A stretch of DNA of 64,000 bases. Origin: Isoetes taiwanensis (taxonomy: Eukaryota > Streptophyta > Lycopodiopsida > Isoetales > Isoetaceae). How positions within the stretch are numbered: position 1 is the first letter of the stretch; each line of letters begins with the position of its first letter. Location: the NCBI GenBank assembly GCA_021234155.1, contig JAJEKV010000040.1:11739072-11803071 (forward strand), read 5' to 3'. Both the position numbers and the translations under genes were made by a program. The notes beneath the pieces were generated by a model. It was not told where the DNA came from. It did not search any database and was given only the letters and a program-made list of their open reading frames with translations. This document shows, piece by piece, positions 1 to 9,446 of this stretch.

Positions 1-1401
1 CAAGGTTAGCACGCAACATAAAATATATATAAATAACCACCACGAAGGGTGGCACATCCATCCAAGTACCAACGGCAAAGAAGATGCATTTAACCCTAGG
101 GAAAACACCCCAAACCCCAGGTTCTACCCCGGTTCGGACTCCTGTGGGGATGGACTGACGGCTCGGTCTCAAGAGATCAGCAGCAGATAGAGGTATAACC
201 CTCGGCGTTATCGGGCATAGAACGATTGGCTAGGGTTGTCCACTCCATCGCCCCTCCCGTGCACACTTTGCGGATGGGTCGATTCACGCTATGGCATCGC
301 TATAGCCAGGGAGACGCAGACTCAAGGCATCACCCGCCGAGCCTACCCGGGGTTCATGGCGCCCGGTCCCGATGAGGCAGGTCGTGGGAAGCGCCCCTTC
401 GGGATCACAAGTGGTTCCATGGGTGAGCTAGAGAATACGTGCCGCATCGGCGACCCCGCATCCGCACCCGACTTACTCACCCTAAATCTACTCAAAGTGC
501 ATGGTGCCCCGTGACGGGTCACACCACTACACCTGTGGAGTGTCGGACCCATACCCAGGCCCCTCGTGGATGGCTATCGAGGCCTAGCCCACTGTAGGAG
601 TCTCAGGAGCCTTTTATGTTCGTGCAAGACCCCACCCCCACTTCACCATTCGTCCCTTCTCTGGTGCTAAGCCAGTCCATAGCGTCTACGACCCGGTGGT
701 CTCTTGTACACAGGCCGCAACTAATGGGAAATACAGGGATCAACCTAGGAGTATGCTACCAACATGGCTCAGAGGTCTCTACCCCCCTTAATTCCCCCAT
801 TTCCAGAGTAATATCATGCAAAGAACTACCAATCCATCCTTTAAGAGCAAGACCAGAATCAGAAATAAAGAGAACTCACCTTTACAATCAAGAGTTAGTT
901 CCTACAAGTAAAGCACAGAGAGAACAGAAGAAATAAACACAACAAGTGCCCAACGGGGGCGCTACCCTAGAATTCTCAAGCTATACTAACCACCCACCTG
1001 AGTTCCTGCTGGATCCGTTGCCATTTGGTGCTTCCATCTTCCCTGGACTTGGCGCTCAGCTCTGGATACACAGGTAAAGGTGCTTGGCAAAGGTGAGCGC
1101 TCAGCTCCTGCTCCTCTTGGACGATTAGGGGGGTCAATTAGGGATAGGGTGAAGTTGATGGCTCAATTTGGAATTCCCCATGCTGGCCAATCGATTTAGG
1201 CCAGGTGGCGCCTTCCCAAAGCATTTAGACATTAATTCCCTAATCTTAGGTTATTATTCTTAATGATTAAATTAACATGGCTAATTTAATCCCTTTTAGG
1301 TCAACCCCCCCTAGGTTACAGTACCCCATGGTGGCGTACCTTTACTGGGTGACGTGTCGGTATATTTATACGTATACCGTATAAATACTTGGAACGTCAC
1401 A
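1..1401 (-). repeat. 3' LTR of the Ty3/gypsy element (partial)
   Basis: It matches 42321-43713 along its length, from CAAGGTTAGCAC at the window edge to the terminal GGAACGTCACA at 1391-1401. About 190 bases of its other end lie outside the window. Differences from the other LTR are many small indels and substitutions, mostly at CAG/CTG sites. Short open frames inside it (236-514, 616-936) are not conserved between the LTRs and are not taken as genes. Confidence 0.92.
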
Positions 1402-1416
1402 TTCTCCCCCCCTTAG
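1402..1416 (-). other. Polypurine tract of the Ty3/gypsy element
   Basis: On the minus strand the bases directly before the 3' LTR are a purine run (AAGGGGGGGAGAA), the expected primer for plus-strand DNA synthesis. It starts right at the LTR edge at 1401. Confidence 0.75.
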
Positions 1417-2020
1417 AAATAATGCTGTCCTCAGCATTGGGGTTAATTAATCAGAGACAGTTACCTGAAGAAACTGAAATAGGAGAAAGTATACATGAGA
1501 AAGGAAGATAACTCATTATTTCGGACAGTAATACATTAAAGTTGAAAATATATCAGAGTGCAAGCACCAAAGTGCATTTTACAGACTTATCATCCAAGGA
1601 CCGAAGTCCAATTTTGAAATATCATAAACGATGAAAATAACACATGTAAACAAAACGGATCTGAAAAAGTCAGGCCATCAGCAACCCTCTATACATGGGC
1701 AGGTCACGAACTGCTCACTGGTCTGCGCATGTCAATATATCAGTATATATAAATAATATAAATAGATTGTGGTTGAAGGGACCACCCCCTATAATGAATA
1801 AAGGAAAACCCTATGTACAAGGGAACCTATCATGTCTATGGTTTGCAATTCATGGCGGCATAAGGAATGGTCAAGTTTCCATGATAGCCGAGATGAACGC
1901 GGCCTATCAACTATATGTTGTCCAAGCAATTCGTGGTCATGTCAACATCGACAGTACACCACGTCCTAGAGAACACGAAGGTGATCTCATCATCGGTAAT
2001 TATTATTATTTACGATGCAT
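1417..2020 (-). other. 3' untranslated internal region of the Ty3/gypsy element
   Basis: About 600 bases between the pol stop and the purine tract. I see no conserved coding frame. The 135-residue open frame on the plus strand (1695-2102) overlaps the pol end and resembles nothing known to me. Confidence 0.6.
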
Positions 2021-4747
2021 CTACCCCTCTAGAGCGTTACTCTTGCTTCCAAGCTTACCACCGGGTGCGGGGTTGACAGCATCGTTGATGGTGCAGCCTT
2101 GAGATTCCCGCATAAAGTCCGGATAGTGCTTCTCAAGATCTATCTTCATCACCCAGGTAGCATCCTCAGCTGGTAAGTGCTTCCACTTAACCAAGTATTG
2201 CAACATTTGAGTCCTTCTGGTTTGTTTATAAGCTCGATCAAGAAGAGCTTCAGGCACTATCTCCAGCTGCTCCTCTGTCATTTCTAGGAGGGTTGGGGTA
2301 TCCAAAACCTCCTCTGGATCAGGGGTGTGTTGTTTCAGAAGACTCATGTGAAAGACCTTGTGGATCTTCAAGCGGGGTGGCAAATCCAAGCGATATGCCT
2401 GTTCTCCAACACGTTCAATGATTTTGAACGGCCCATTATCGGGTGCCAACTTCTTGCAGTTACCAATCTTAAGCTTGGCTTGTTTTACCTTAATCTTAAG
2501 CCAAACTGATTCGCTCACCTGGAAGACTCGTGGGGTTCTGTGCTTATCCGCTACACTCTTCTGACGACTGCGTGCGGCTAATAAATAACCACGAACTTCT
2601 TCAACTAAAGCTTGCATTTCCAAGAGGAGTTGTTGAGAAACCTCCACTTTAGAAACGGGGTTATGCCATGTGTCTGGAGTAAGACATTGATAACCATAAT
2701 TTATCATAAAGGGAGACATTCTGGAAGACTCCTGTTTCATGCTGTTATAGGCAAACTCGATCAGATAAATATAGTCAGCCCATTGTGATTGCTTACTCCA
2801 CACATAACTTCGTAGCATATCCTCTATAATACGATTGGTACGTTCTGTCTGACCATCCGTCTGGGGATGATATGCCGTACTCATACCAAGCTTGGTCTGG
2901 ATGGTGGCAAAGAAATCTTTCCAGAATGCACTCACGAATTTGGGATCCCTGTCGGATACAATAACTCGTGGCATTCCGTGCAATCTGAAGATCTCTTTTG
3001 CAAAAAGCAGAGCAGTATCGAAGGCTGTATCCGTGGTACGACATGGCAAGAAATGAGCCATCTTCGACAATTTATCGACCACTACCATCAATGCATCATA
3101 ACCACGAAGAGTACGTGGAAGGCCCACAATAAAATCCATGGTTATCACTTCCCACTTAGCGTTGGGCACATCCAAAGGTTGCAACTCTCCTGGAATCCTT
3201 AATTGCTCAGCCTTGGTTTGCTGACACACCTGACACTGCTTAATGTACCTAGCAATGTCCTTCTTCATAGAAGGCCAGAAATAACTGGAGCGGATCTTGA
3301 AGTAGGTCTTCATAAAACCTGCATGTCCGGCTATAGGGCTGTTGTGCGTGTCATGAAGAATTAGCTTACGTATTCCTGAAGTCTCAGGTATACACAACTT
3401 ATCCTTGTAATATAACAAGTTGCCTTCTTTCTTATACGAACGGAAAGCCTCGCGTTCCTTATCTGTGCGTGCCTCCTTATTCAAACTATCCCAAACATCA
3501 CGGAACTCGGGATCTGTGGGTAAGGTATGTCCTATCTGTTTCCCAAACTCACTAGTGAGTGTGGAAATTGCATTACAATGGGTTCGGGTTACCAAGGGAT
3601 GGCGTGACAACGCATCCGCAACCATATTGTGCTTCCCAGGCTTATACATAATCTTAAAATCATACTCCTCTAGAAATTCCATCCATTTTCTCTGACGGAG
3701 GTTGAGATTCGGCTGGGTGGATAGATAACGGAAACTCTGATGATCTGTATCAAGTTGAAATCTTCTACCGAGAAGGTAGTGTCTCCATATACGCAAAGCG
3801 CGGACAACGGCTAACAACTCCTGATCATGGGTGGGGTATCGCTGTTCAGTTTCGTTCATCTTCTTTGAATCGTATGCAATAACCCTTCCCTCCTGCATTA
3901 AGACTCCATCGGTAGCAATCTTACTGGCATCCGTTGCTACTAGTTTATCCTTTTCAGGATCAGGTAATGTGAGGACTGGTGCTGACGTTAAAGCATCCTT
4001 AAGCTTCTGGAAACTTCCCTGGACCTTCGTTTTCCAATTCTCAACCCAATCCTTCACCTTCTCATGCTTTGTAAGATCGGTAAGAGGTGTTGCAATCTTT
4101 GCTGCAAAATCCTTAACGAACTTCCGGTAATATCCTGCCAATCCCAAGAAACTTCGGACCTCTGACACATTACCAGGAATGGGCCAATCCTTGACTGCCT
4201 CTATTTTTGCTGGATCCGTAGCAATTCCGTCGGCCGAAATGACATGGCCTAAATAGTCGACCTTCGGAGTGGCAAACTTGCACTTAGAGAACTTGGAAAA
4301 GAGCTGGTGACGTCTTAACTTTTGTAAGGCCAAGCAAAGATGTTTCTCATGCTCCTCCAGAGTTTTACTATAGATGAGAATGTCATCAAAGAAAATTACA
4401 ACAAAATCATCCAAGTATTGGCGGAAGACATCATTCATTAACCGCATAAAAGTTGCGGGGGCATTAGTTAACCCAAAAGGCATGACGGTAAACTCATAAT
4501 GCCCATATCTAGTGCGAAAAGCAGATTTATGGATGTCCTCCTCCTTAATCCTTATCTGATGATATCCGGAGCGTAAATCGATCTTTGAGAAATACTTGGC
4601 CCCTTGCAACTGGTCCATTAGATCATCTGCCCTAGGCAAAGCATAGCGATTTTTGATGGTATGCTTGTTGAGCTGCCGATAGTCAATACACATTCTCAAG
4701 GAGCCATCCTTCTTCTTAACAAAAAGGATAGGAGCGCCAAAAGGCAA
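2021..4747 (-). CDS. pol: Ty3 pol: reverse transcriptase, RNase H, integrase, chromodomain
   Basis: A 908-residue frame carrying the Ty3 catalytic modules in normal order. Reverse transcriptase is at about residues 1-180, with [29 protein letters not shown] and the catalytic FFDDILIYS (the usual F/YxDD box with F at both first positions). RNase H is at about 260-385 ([26 protein letters not shown]). The integrase zinc finger is at 460-515 (HxnH then CQVCQQ), and its DDE core is at 530-690 ([31 protein letters not shown]). The GPF module is at about 790-830 and a chromodomain at about 850-895 ([16 protein letters not shown]). The chromodomain marks it as a chromovirus, a lineage whose integrase tail is known to bind modified chromatin. 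The true start lies upstream: the frame is shared with protease and gag. It ends in TAG close to the purine tract. Confidence 0.95.
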   Translation of the reverse strand: MPFGAPILFVKKKDGSLRMCIDYRQLNKHTIKNRYALPRADDLMDQLQGAKYFSKIDLRSGYHQIRIKEEDIHKSAFRTRYGHYEFTVMPFGLTNAPATFMRLMNDVFRQYLDDFVVIFFDDILIYSKTLEEHEKHLCLALQKLRRHQLFSKFSKCKFATPKVDYLGHVISADGIATDPAKIEAVKDWPIPGNVSEVRSFLGLAGYYRKFVKDFAAKIATPLTDLTKHEKVKDWVENWKTKVQGSFQKLKDALTSAPVLTLPDPEKDKLVATDASKIATDGVLMQEGRVIAYDSKKMNETEQRYPTHDQELLAVVRALRIWRHYLLGRRFQLDTDHQSFRYLSTQPNLNLRQRKWMEFLEEYDFKIMYKPGKHNMVADALSRHPLVTRTHCNAISTLTSEFGKQIGHTLPTDPEFRDVWDSLNKEARTDKEREAFRSYKKEGNLLYYKDKLCIPETSGIRKLILHDTHNSPIAGHAGFMKTYFKIRSSYFWPSMKKDIARYIKQCQVCQQTKAEQLRIPGELQPLDVPNAKWEVITMDFIVGLPRTLRGYDALMVVVDKLSKMAHFLPCRTTDTAFDTALLFAKEIFRLHGMPRVIVSDRDPKFVSAFWKDFFATIQTKLGMSTAYHPQTDGQTERTNRIIEDMLRSYVWSKQSQWADYIYLIEFAYNSMKQESSRMSPFMINYGYQCLTPDTWHNPVSKVEVSQQLLLEMQALVEEVRGYLLAARSRQKSVADKHRTPRVFQVSESVWLKIKVKQAKLKIGNCKKLAPDNGPFKIIERVGEQAYRLDLPPRLKIHKVFHMSLLKQHTPDPEEVLDTPTLLEMTEEQLEIVPEALLDRAYKQTRRTQMLQYLVKWKHLPAEDATWVMKIDLEKHYPDFMRESQGCTINDAVNPAPGGKLGSKSNALEG

Positions 4748-4987
4748 AATGCTAGGACGAATGAAATCTAGGTTTAATAACTCCTGAAGTTACTTTTTAA
4801 GCTCTGCCAATTCAGGGGGACTCATACGGTACGGGGCCTTACTGGTAGGCTTAGTACCTGGTTCTAAGGCTATTTCACATTCTACTCCTCTAAATGGAGG
4901 AAGTTTCTGGATCTCATCTGGGAAAAGATCGCTAAATTCTCGGAGAAGTTTAGCAATGCCCTCTGGCAAGGTATCAATTACTTGCTT

Positions 4988-6148
4988 CTATTTAGCATCT
5001 GACTCAATGGATGCAAGTCTGATAATGCAGAGCAACTTATCCCTACGTATAGCCTTATCTAACTGTCTGATGGTCATAGACTGCATGATAGGGTTTAAGG
5101 AGTCACCTTTTATAGTCACGCGGGCTCCATTAGCTGCGTTGAAGGTAACCTCTCGTTTCTCGCAGTCTATATTGGCCTTTGCAGATGCCAAGAATTCCAT
5201 ACCAACGATGAGATCATATTTGCCTATATCCATTAATTCGGCACCCAATGCAACTGGTGCACCTGGCAGCTGCATTTTAAGGTTGATGCGACGGCCATGA
5301 GTATGTCTGATCTTACCACTGGCTAAAGTGACAGGCTTCGGCCGGGATCTCAAGGTTTCAAGCCGCAATACCTGGGCCATTCTAGGAGAAGCAAAATTAT
5401 GTGTACTACCCGTATCCATAAGAATTATAAAAGGCTTACTGTCTACTTGACCTATGGTAGAAATAACAGTAGGTTGACTTTCAGCATTGCCAGTTTCTAT
5501 GGCTGCAAGGATATGAGACGCACCGTGAATATACTCGGGAGCCTCCTCCTCGATAGGTAGTGTGGACTCGAGGTCATCCCAATCGAGGTCGGCCATGGCC
5601 AGCTGGGCAGTCTGCGTGACATAAGGGCAATTCTGCATGAAGTGCCCGGGCCGCATACACCTGTAGCATGCCTTATCTCGGCGGAGCTGCTCTCGAGCCT
5701 CTTTGGGAATGGACTGTAAGAGGTTGCGAACTTCCTTGCCGACATTGTTCGGTTTATTTGGCGTGCTGAAGGTGACTTTCTTTTCCTGGCGGCCGTTAGA
5801 GTTTTGCTGAGAGGGTCCCGGACTGGGTGAACGGCCCTTGTAAGGTGTGTACGGGCATGGCTGGGGGTAAGATGCTGGACGTTGGTATTGCCCCCGCGGC
5901 GTATCTTCTTCAAGGCTCAATGCCTTAGCCTCAGCATCTGCAACCGACTTGGGGTCTATGGCCTTAACCATTCGTTTAATTGATGGGGCCAACCCTTCAA
6001 TGTAACCCTCCACTGCCCGCTTTTCATTCATACCCGGCACATATAGCCTCAGGCGCATGAATTCATCTGTGTAGGCCTGAACTGACATGCCCTTTTGCTC
6101 CAACCGGTAAAAAGTTTGAATCTGTTGGCATTTGTGTGCACGAGGCAC
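4988..6148 (-). CDS. Ty3 Gag C-terminal part, zinc knuckle and aspartic protease
   Basis: A 386-residue segment between two in-frame stops. Residues about 1-75 are the end of the Gag capsid domain (YRLEQKGMSVQAYTDEF). A proline/serine-rich linker follows. A CCHC zinc knuckle is at about 160-175 (CYRCMRPGHFMQNC), the RNA-binding signature of Gag nucleocapsid. The aspartic protease is at about 235-330, with the active-site ILMDTGSTHNF and the later YDLIVGMEFL. It is in the same frame as the gag start (6802) and pol (4747), so it is part of one gag-pol polyprotein. The TAG at 4988-4990 and the TAA at 4790-4792 split it from reverse transcriptase. Confidence 0.9.
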   Translation of the reverse strand: MPRAHKCQQIQTFYRLEQKGMSVQAYTDEFMRLRLYVPGMNEKRAVEGYIEGLAPSIKRMVKAIDPKSVADAEAKALSLEEDTPRGQYQRPASYPQPCPYTPYKGRSPSPGPSQQNSNGRQEKKVTFSTPNKPNNVGKEVRNLLQSIPKEAREQLRRDKACYRCMRPGHFMQNCPYVTQTAQLAMADLDWDDLESTLPIEEEAPEYIHGASHILAAIETGNAESQPTVISTIGQVDSKPFIILMDTGSTHNFASPRMAQVLRLETLRSRPKPVTLASGKIRHTHGRRINLKMQLPGAPVALGAELMDIGKYDLIVGMEFLASAKANIDCEKREVTFNAANGARVTIKGDSLNPIMQSMTIRQLDKAIRRDKLLCIIRLASIESDAK

Positions 6149-6178
6149 GTAATGCGACTTAAAGGCTTTGGCAAACTT

Positions 6179-6802
6179 TTAAGACTTGCACCTGCTTCTA
6201 TCCAGATGCTTGGCTCTGGCATATCCCTTCCACCAAATACGGGCAGCTCCTGTAAGGTTTGTGGTGGCAACCTTTCCTGTATCTTTTTCTGTCATACCAT
6301 AGGATTTCCCAAACTCCTTCATCTCGTCCAACCAGGACTCTGCATTCAGTCCGCCTCTAGATTTCCCATCAAACTGGGCCAGCTTCCTATTTTTCCATAT
6401 ACTGGTTATGGCCGTGTCAACTGTTTTACAGTACTCCTTGTCCCGGCGCTTGGGGTGATCACCAGATGATACGGACGACTCAGAAGACTCAGAAGTGGCT
6501 GATTGGGAGGATGTGGCACTATCCATAGAGGAACTTCGATGCCGTTTGGAGCGGGGCCTCCTCTGTGCAGGTACAGGGTTGGTTTCAAGTGCAGGTGGCT
6601 GCTGTGGAGGGGGACTTGGCGGTAACGGAGGTAACTCTGGTCCATCCTCCTGCACATGCTGTGGTGGATTGGCGTTTAAGACATAAGTTTGTAACTCGAC
6701 TAATTGCCTCTTCATCAACATAAGTTCCTGCTCAGGTGTTAGTCTACTGGCATTCGAGGGCGTTTGCCAGGCGGCGTTGCGTGCATCGTCTATATTGAGC
6801 AT
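6179..6802 (-). CDS. gag: Ty3 Gag N-terminal part
   Basis: A 207-residue frame opening the gag-pol polyprotein. Residues 1-130 are low-complexity: a proline run at about 50-75, then serine/arginine-rich. Residues about 140-200 begin the retrotransposon Gag domain (FDGKSRGGLNAESWLDEM, then TGAARIWWKGYA with the typical paired Trp). It stops at TAA (6179-6181), after which the same frame continues the Gag domain without a shift, so the stop is a lesion, not the natural end. The ATG at 6802 is the first in this frame after a spacer of about 250 bases. Confidence 0.85.
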   Translation of the reverse strand: MLNIDDARNAAWQTPSNASRLTPEQELMLMKRQLVELQTYVLNANPPQHVQEDGPELPPLPPSPPPQQPPALETNPVPAQRRPRSKRHRSSSMDSATSSQSATSESSESSVSSGDHPKRRDKEYCKTVDTAITSIWKNRKLAQFDGKSRGGLNAESWLDEMKEFGKSYGMTEKDTGKVATTNLTGAARIWWKGYARAKHLDRSRCKS

Positions 6803-7058
6803 AAAAAGGTATAAGCAAAATTACAGTGACATCAAGTCTCCCAAAGAAGATTATTTCGAATAGTTTTTAGAGAGAATACATAGAAGAGTACAATCGCAAA
6901 GATCTTTATCATAAGTGAGAACAGTCGTTACATTAGAGATCATTACATTGGTAGTGACAAAACTTAAAGTAATATAATACAAAGACAGGTATTATACATT
7001 GGACATTTTTTTCAACTCACAGATAACATAAAAAAAAACAAAACTGAGGGGACCGGGC
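6803..7058 (-). other. Spacer between the extra ORFs and gag
   Basis: About 256 AT-rich bases without a convincing frame. Nothing recognisable such as a second primer site or an LTR fragment is visible. Confidence 0.5.
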
Positions 7059-7553
7059 CTAGGGCTGCGCAAAAGGGTACAAGATAGAGTAGCGAACGCT
7101 CTCGCGTACAGCTCTCACTACCTTGTAGCGAGCCCAGGCCTGGACGATAACAGGTTGGTAGTCTAGCGTGGGGCTAATGATAAGGAGACTAAAGAGCCTC
7201 CTTAGTGCATAGAAAATCTGCCACAAGTGATCGTTGGCATCAGCAAAAGCTTCATGCCTTGTCATGTCCCAATAATCCCATGTGCGACGAAGAGTTTGCT
7301 GTAAGTCTTCATAGGCCCGTTCTCTGAGAATGTTGACTACTTCCAACCCCTTAGCTGGGTCATAGGGCTCCCCTTGTTCTGCAGGTTCCCCTACCTCGTA
7401 ATCATCATCGTCCCACTCCGGGTACTCCCCGTACCGTTGGCCACAATCCTGGTCTGGAGGGCCTGGATCGTCCCTTCGTATCTGGTTGGTGATTCTCTCT
7501 TCATATTCTTCGAGTCCCTCGTCTACAAGACGGTAGGAATGAATATAGAACAT
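7059..7553 (-). CDS. Extra ORF of the Ty3 element, possible divergent histone H4-like C-terminus
   Basis: A 164-residue frame on the gag strand. Residues 1-75 are acidic, with a run of Asp at about 48-51. The last 85 residues are predicted-helical in appearance and end VVRAVRESVRYSILYPF. Set against histone H4, this resembles the end of its third helix and tail (VV-x-A-L/V-K/R ... R ... LY-x-F). An upstream LRR and the segment ALRRLFSLLI can be laid on helices 1 and 2 with a few gaps. Identity is low, and alone I would not call it a histone. What raises it is position: its upstream neighbours in the element are H3 and H2A-like frames. It could equally be an unrelated helical protein. Confidence 0.3.
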   Translation of the reverse strand: MFYIHSYRLVDEGLEEYEERITNQIRRDDPGPPDQDCGQRYGEYPEWDDDDYEVGEPAEQGEPYDPAKGLEVVNILRERAYEDLQQTLRRTWDYWDMTRHEAFADANDHLWQIFYALRRLFSLLIISPTLDYQPVIVQAWARYKVVRAVRESVRYSILYPFAQP

Positions 7554-7744
7554 TGAACAATTTCTTATACTCCAACTCTAAGAAAAAGAGAGATAGGCAT
7601 TGTAGGAAAAAGAAATTAATTCAATGGTATTCACAAGACAAGAAAGCATAGGAAAATAGCGCATATATTATATGGTGGCTCATTAAAGGAAATGCCAATC
7701 AAGATTACATAATACTGAATACAATGGTCTGATAAAACCTAGAA

Positions 7745-8500
7745 CTAAGAAGTCGACCCTTCAACATCTTGTACTTGGGTATCGAACTCAGGCTCTGGTC
7801 GGTGCTGCAGAAGTAATACACTAGGGTTAACTGATGAGGCAGCTGATGAAGCTATCTCTGGAGGGACATTGGTAGCTAATGGCGCTGCAACCAGGAGACT
7901 CAAATTCATCCAAGAGCCGATATCGTGATCAAACACTACAATGGCCAAATCACGGTTTACCAGGATGATCTGCTCGAGGTTAGTGGCCAACTTCTTATGG
8001 CCGGCTGTCGTAGAAAGTGCCCTAAGTTCCCATACAGCCGCCTCTGCTTCAGGTGCAATTGCTTTCGCAAAGAAGAGGACTTGCCTGCTTGTAAAAGCTG
8101 ACAAGAAGAACCGAGTAATATGACATTTCAACCCCGCAACAGCCGGATGGGTTAAGGAAACCAACTCAGACTCGAAGTTCTGCGGGAGTTCCTCCTCTTG
8201 AACCAATTCCTTCTCCTCCTGAGCATACTGGCTCTCATCACATAAGTCTTCAATAGTCGGGTCCTCGTCTATCTTGACCACGACATCATTGATATTGGGA
8301 ACATGTGGCCCCATAGCGTGGAAAGCTGACTCAGGAATTGAGGAAGGAGCACTCTGGATCATTAACTGCCGTAACGACAGTAAGGTGTGGACGGGCTCAA
8401 TATCAAGAGGATGATAATTAAGCAGTCGGTGTATCTCCGGCAGGTAGTCAGGCCGAGAGTAATCCACAAAGTCATCCTGACCCTGACAGTACTCGGCCAA
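7745..8500 (-). CDS. Extra ORF of the Ty3 element with a histone H2A-like domain
   Basis: A 251-residue frame. At about residues 121-195 it aligns nearly without gaps to the H2A fold: AGLKCHITR against the H2A signature AGLxFPVxR, an AP pair at the loop position, AAVWEL against AAVLEY of the long helix, and NRDLAIVVFDHDI against RHIQLAIRNDEEL. A later NVPPEI lies where H2A has GGVLPNI of the docking domain. H2A pairs with H2B in nucleosomes. The frame follows 8558-9190 in the same phase with only a TGA (8555-8557) between them, so the two are probably one protein. Residues 80-115 are strongly acidic. Sequence divergence from ordinary H2A is large, so this rests on motif order, not overall identity. 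Confidence 0.5.
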   Translation of the reverse strand: MAEYCQGQDDFVDYSRPDYLPEIHRLLNYHPLDIEPVHTLLSLRQLMIQSAPSSIPESAFHAMGPHVPNINDVVVKIDEDPTIEDLCDESQYAQEEKELVQEEELPQNFESELVSLTHPAVAGLKCHITRFFLSAFTSRQVLFFAKAIAPEAEAAVWELRALSTTAGHKKLATNLEQIILVNRDLAIVVFDHDIGSWMNLSLLVAAPLATNVPPEIASSAASSVNPSVLLLQHRPEPEFDTQVQDVEGSTS

Positions 8501-8557
8501 CTCATAAAGGAGATGAGCCGTCTTTTGCTTGCCCTTATTAGCGATATGCTGATATGC

Positions 8558-9190
8558 TCATTGAATATCGCTCAGCAGCAAGTAATCTTGATTCCCAACC
8601 TTTATAGTAGGAAGTGAACTTAAACCGACAAGTGCTTGGCCCTTACTACGAGGCAAAGGCTTTTCTGTAGCTAGTTGCTTCCATCTTACAAAATCAGCAT
8701 AGCTTATCAGTTCATCCTCTTCAGGATCTAGAGGAAGTGGGGACTTGGCTTGCTCCAAGGCCGTGTCGGTGCCGTCAATATACCTATCCATAACAAGGGC
8801 TAGGGCAAACTGGGCTTCAAAGTACAGTTCGTTGGAGCCAAAGTCAGGTATGGGGGCGTGCTTAGCACGTCTGAGAATGCCCCTAATAATCTCATCGCCG
8901 TGACGATCATCCCCAAACATCTGTGATAAAATGTCCTTGTGGAGATAGGGTTGGGGCGGCTCGCCCAAAAGTTCTGCCTGCGATAGGATTTCCTCATTGT
9001 AAAACTCAAGGAAGACATCATAATGAGGATGTGCCCGCATGTTATCGAGGAGATCGACCTTGCACTGCAGGAGGGGGTCTAGGAGAGGATAGGGGACCTG
9101 AGGATCCCACTGCTCGCCTCCCATGTACCATGCTAAACGGCCTTCATAATCCATGAGAAGGAAAAGACGAGAAAGGAGGAGCGAAAACAA
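8558..9190 (-). CDS. Extra ORF of the Ty3 element, possible H2B-like end, joined to the H2A-like frame
   Basis: A 210-residue frame. The better start is probably the second Met (9154, MDYEGRLAWY). Most of it is unrecognised and acidic. Near the end, a pair TI ... LLL followed, across the TGA, by a helix with HIANKGKQK can be laid on the H2B stretch around TITSREIQ, LLLPGEL and HAVSEGTK. The match is short and weak. If H2B-like, this plus the following frame would be an H2B-H2A fusion, an arrangement known from histone doublets of some large DNA viruses. The stop could be a decayed CGA codon. Function otherwise unknown. Confidence 0.3.
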   Translation of the reverse strand: MFSLLLSRLFLLMDYEGRLAWYMGGEQWDPQVPYPLLDPLLQCKVDLLDNMRAHPHYDVFLEFYNEEILSQAELLGEPPQPYLHKDILSQMFGDDRHGDEIIRGILRRAKHAPIPDFGSNELYFEAQFALALVMDRYIDGTDTALEQAKSPLPLDPEEDELISYADFVRWKQLATEKPLPRSKGQALVGLSSLPTIKVGNQDYLLLSDIQ

Positions 9191-9446
9191 GAAGGACGAC
9201 TGAAGAAAATGGCAAACCCTAAGTGAATATGACTTTTAAAATGTTCACGCACGGAGTTCGAGGCGCCAGCTAATTATTGTTTTATTTTATTTATTTATTT
9301 TTTCCCTATTACGGTGCCCCATTCGGAACCTTAGATAACAATCACAAGAGAAGAGATTTGGTGATCATACTAAGATGGGAAAACTTGAACTTAGTGCTAT
9401 ATTTATATATATAAAAAGAGTACATCCACTTTACAATTTAACATTC
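9191..9446 (-). other. Spacer between the H3 frame and the next extra ORF
   Basis: About 256 bases, AT-rich, with no coding frame I can support. It follows the natural H3 stop (TGA, 9447-9449). Confidence 0.5.

Noticed and set aside
236-936. Open frames inside the LTR (92 and 106 residues)
   Set aside because: Not conserved in the partner LTR and no motifs. LTR sequence explains them.
2021-6802. Alternative genetic code with TAA/TAG as Gln
   Set aside because: Three in-frame TAA/TAG stops suggested it, but genuine ends here also use TAG and TAA, and a TGA interrupts the 8558/8500 frame. Decay or error is simpler.
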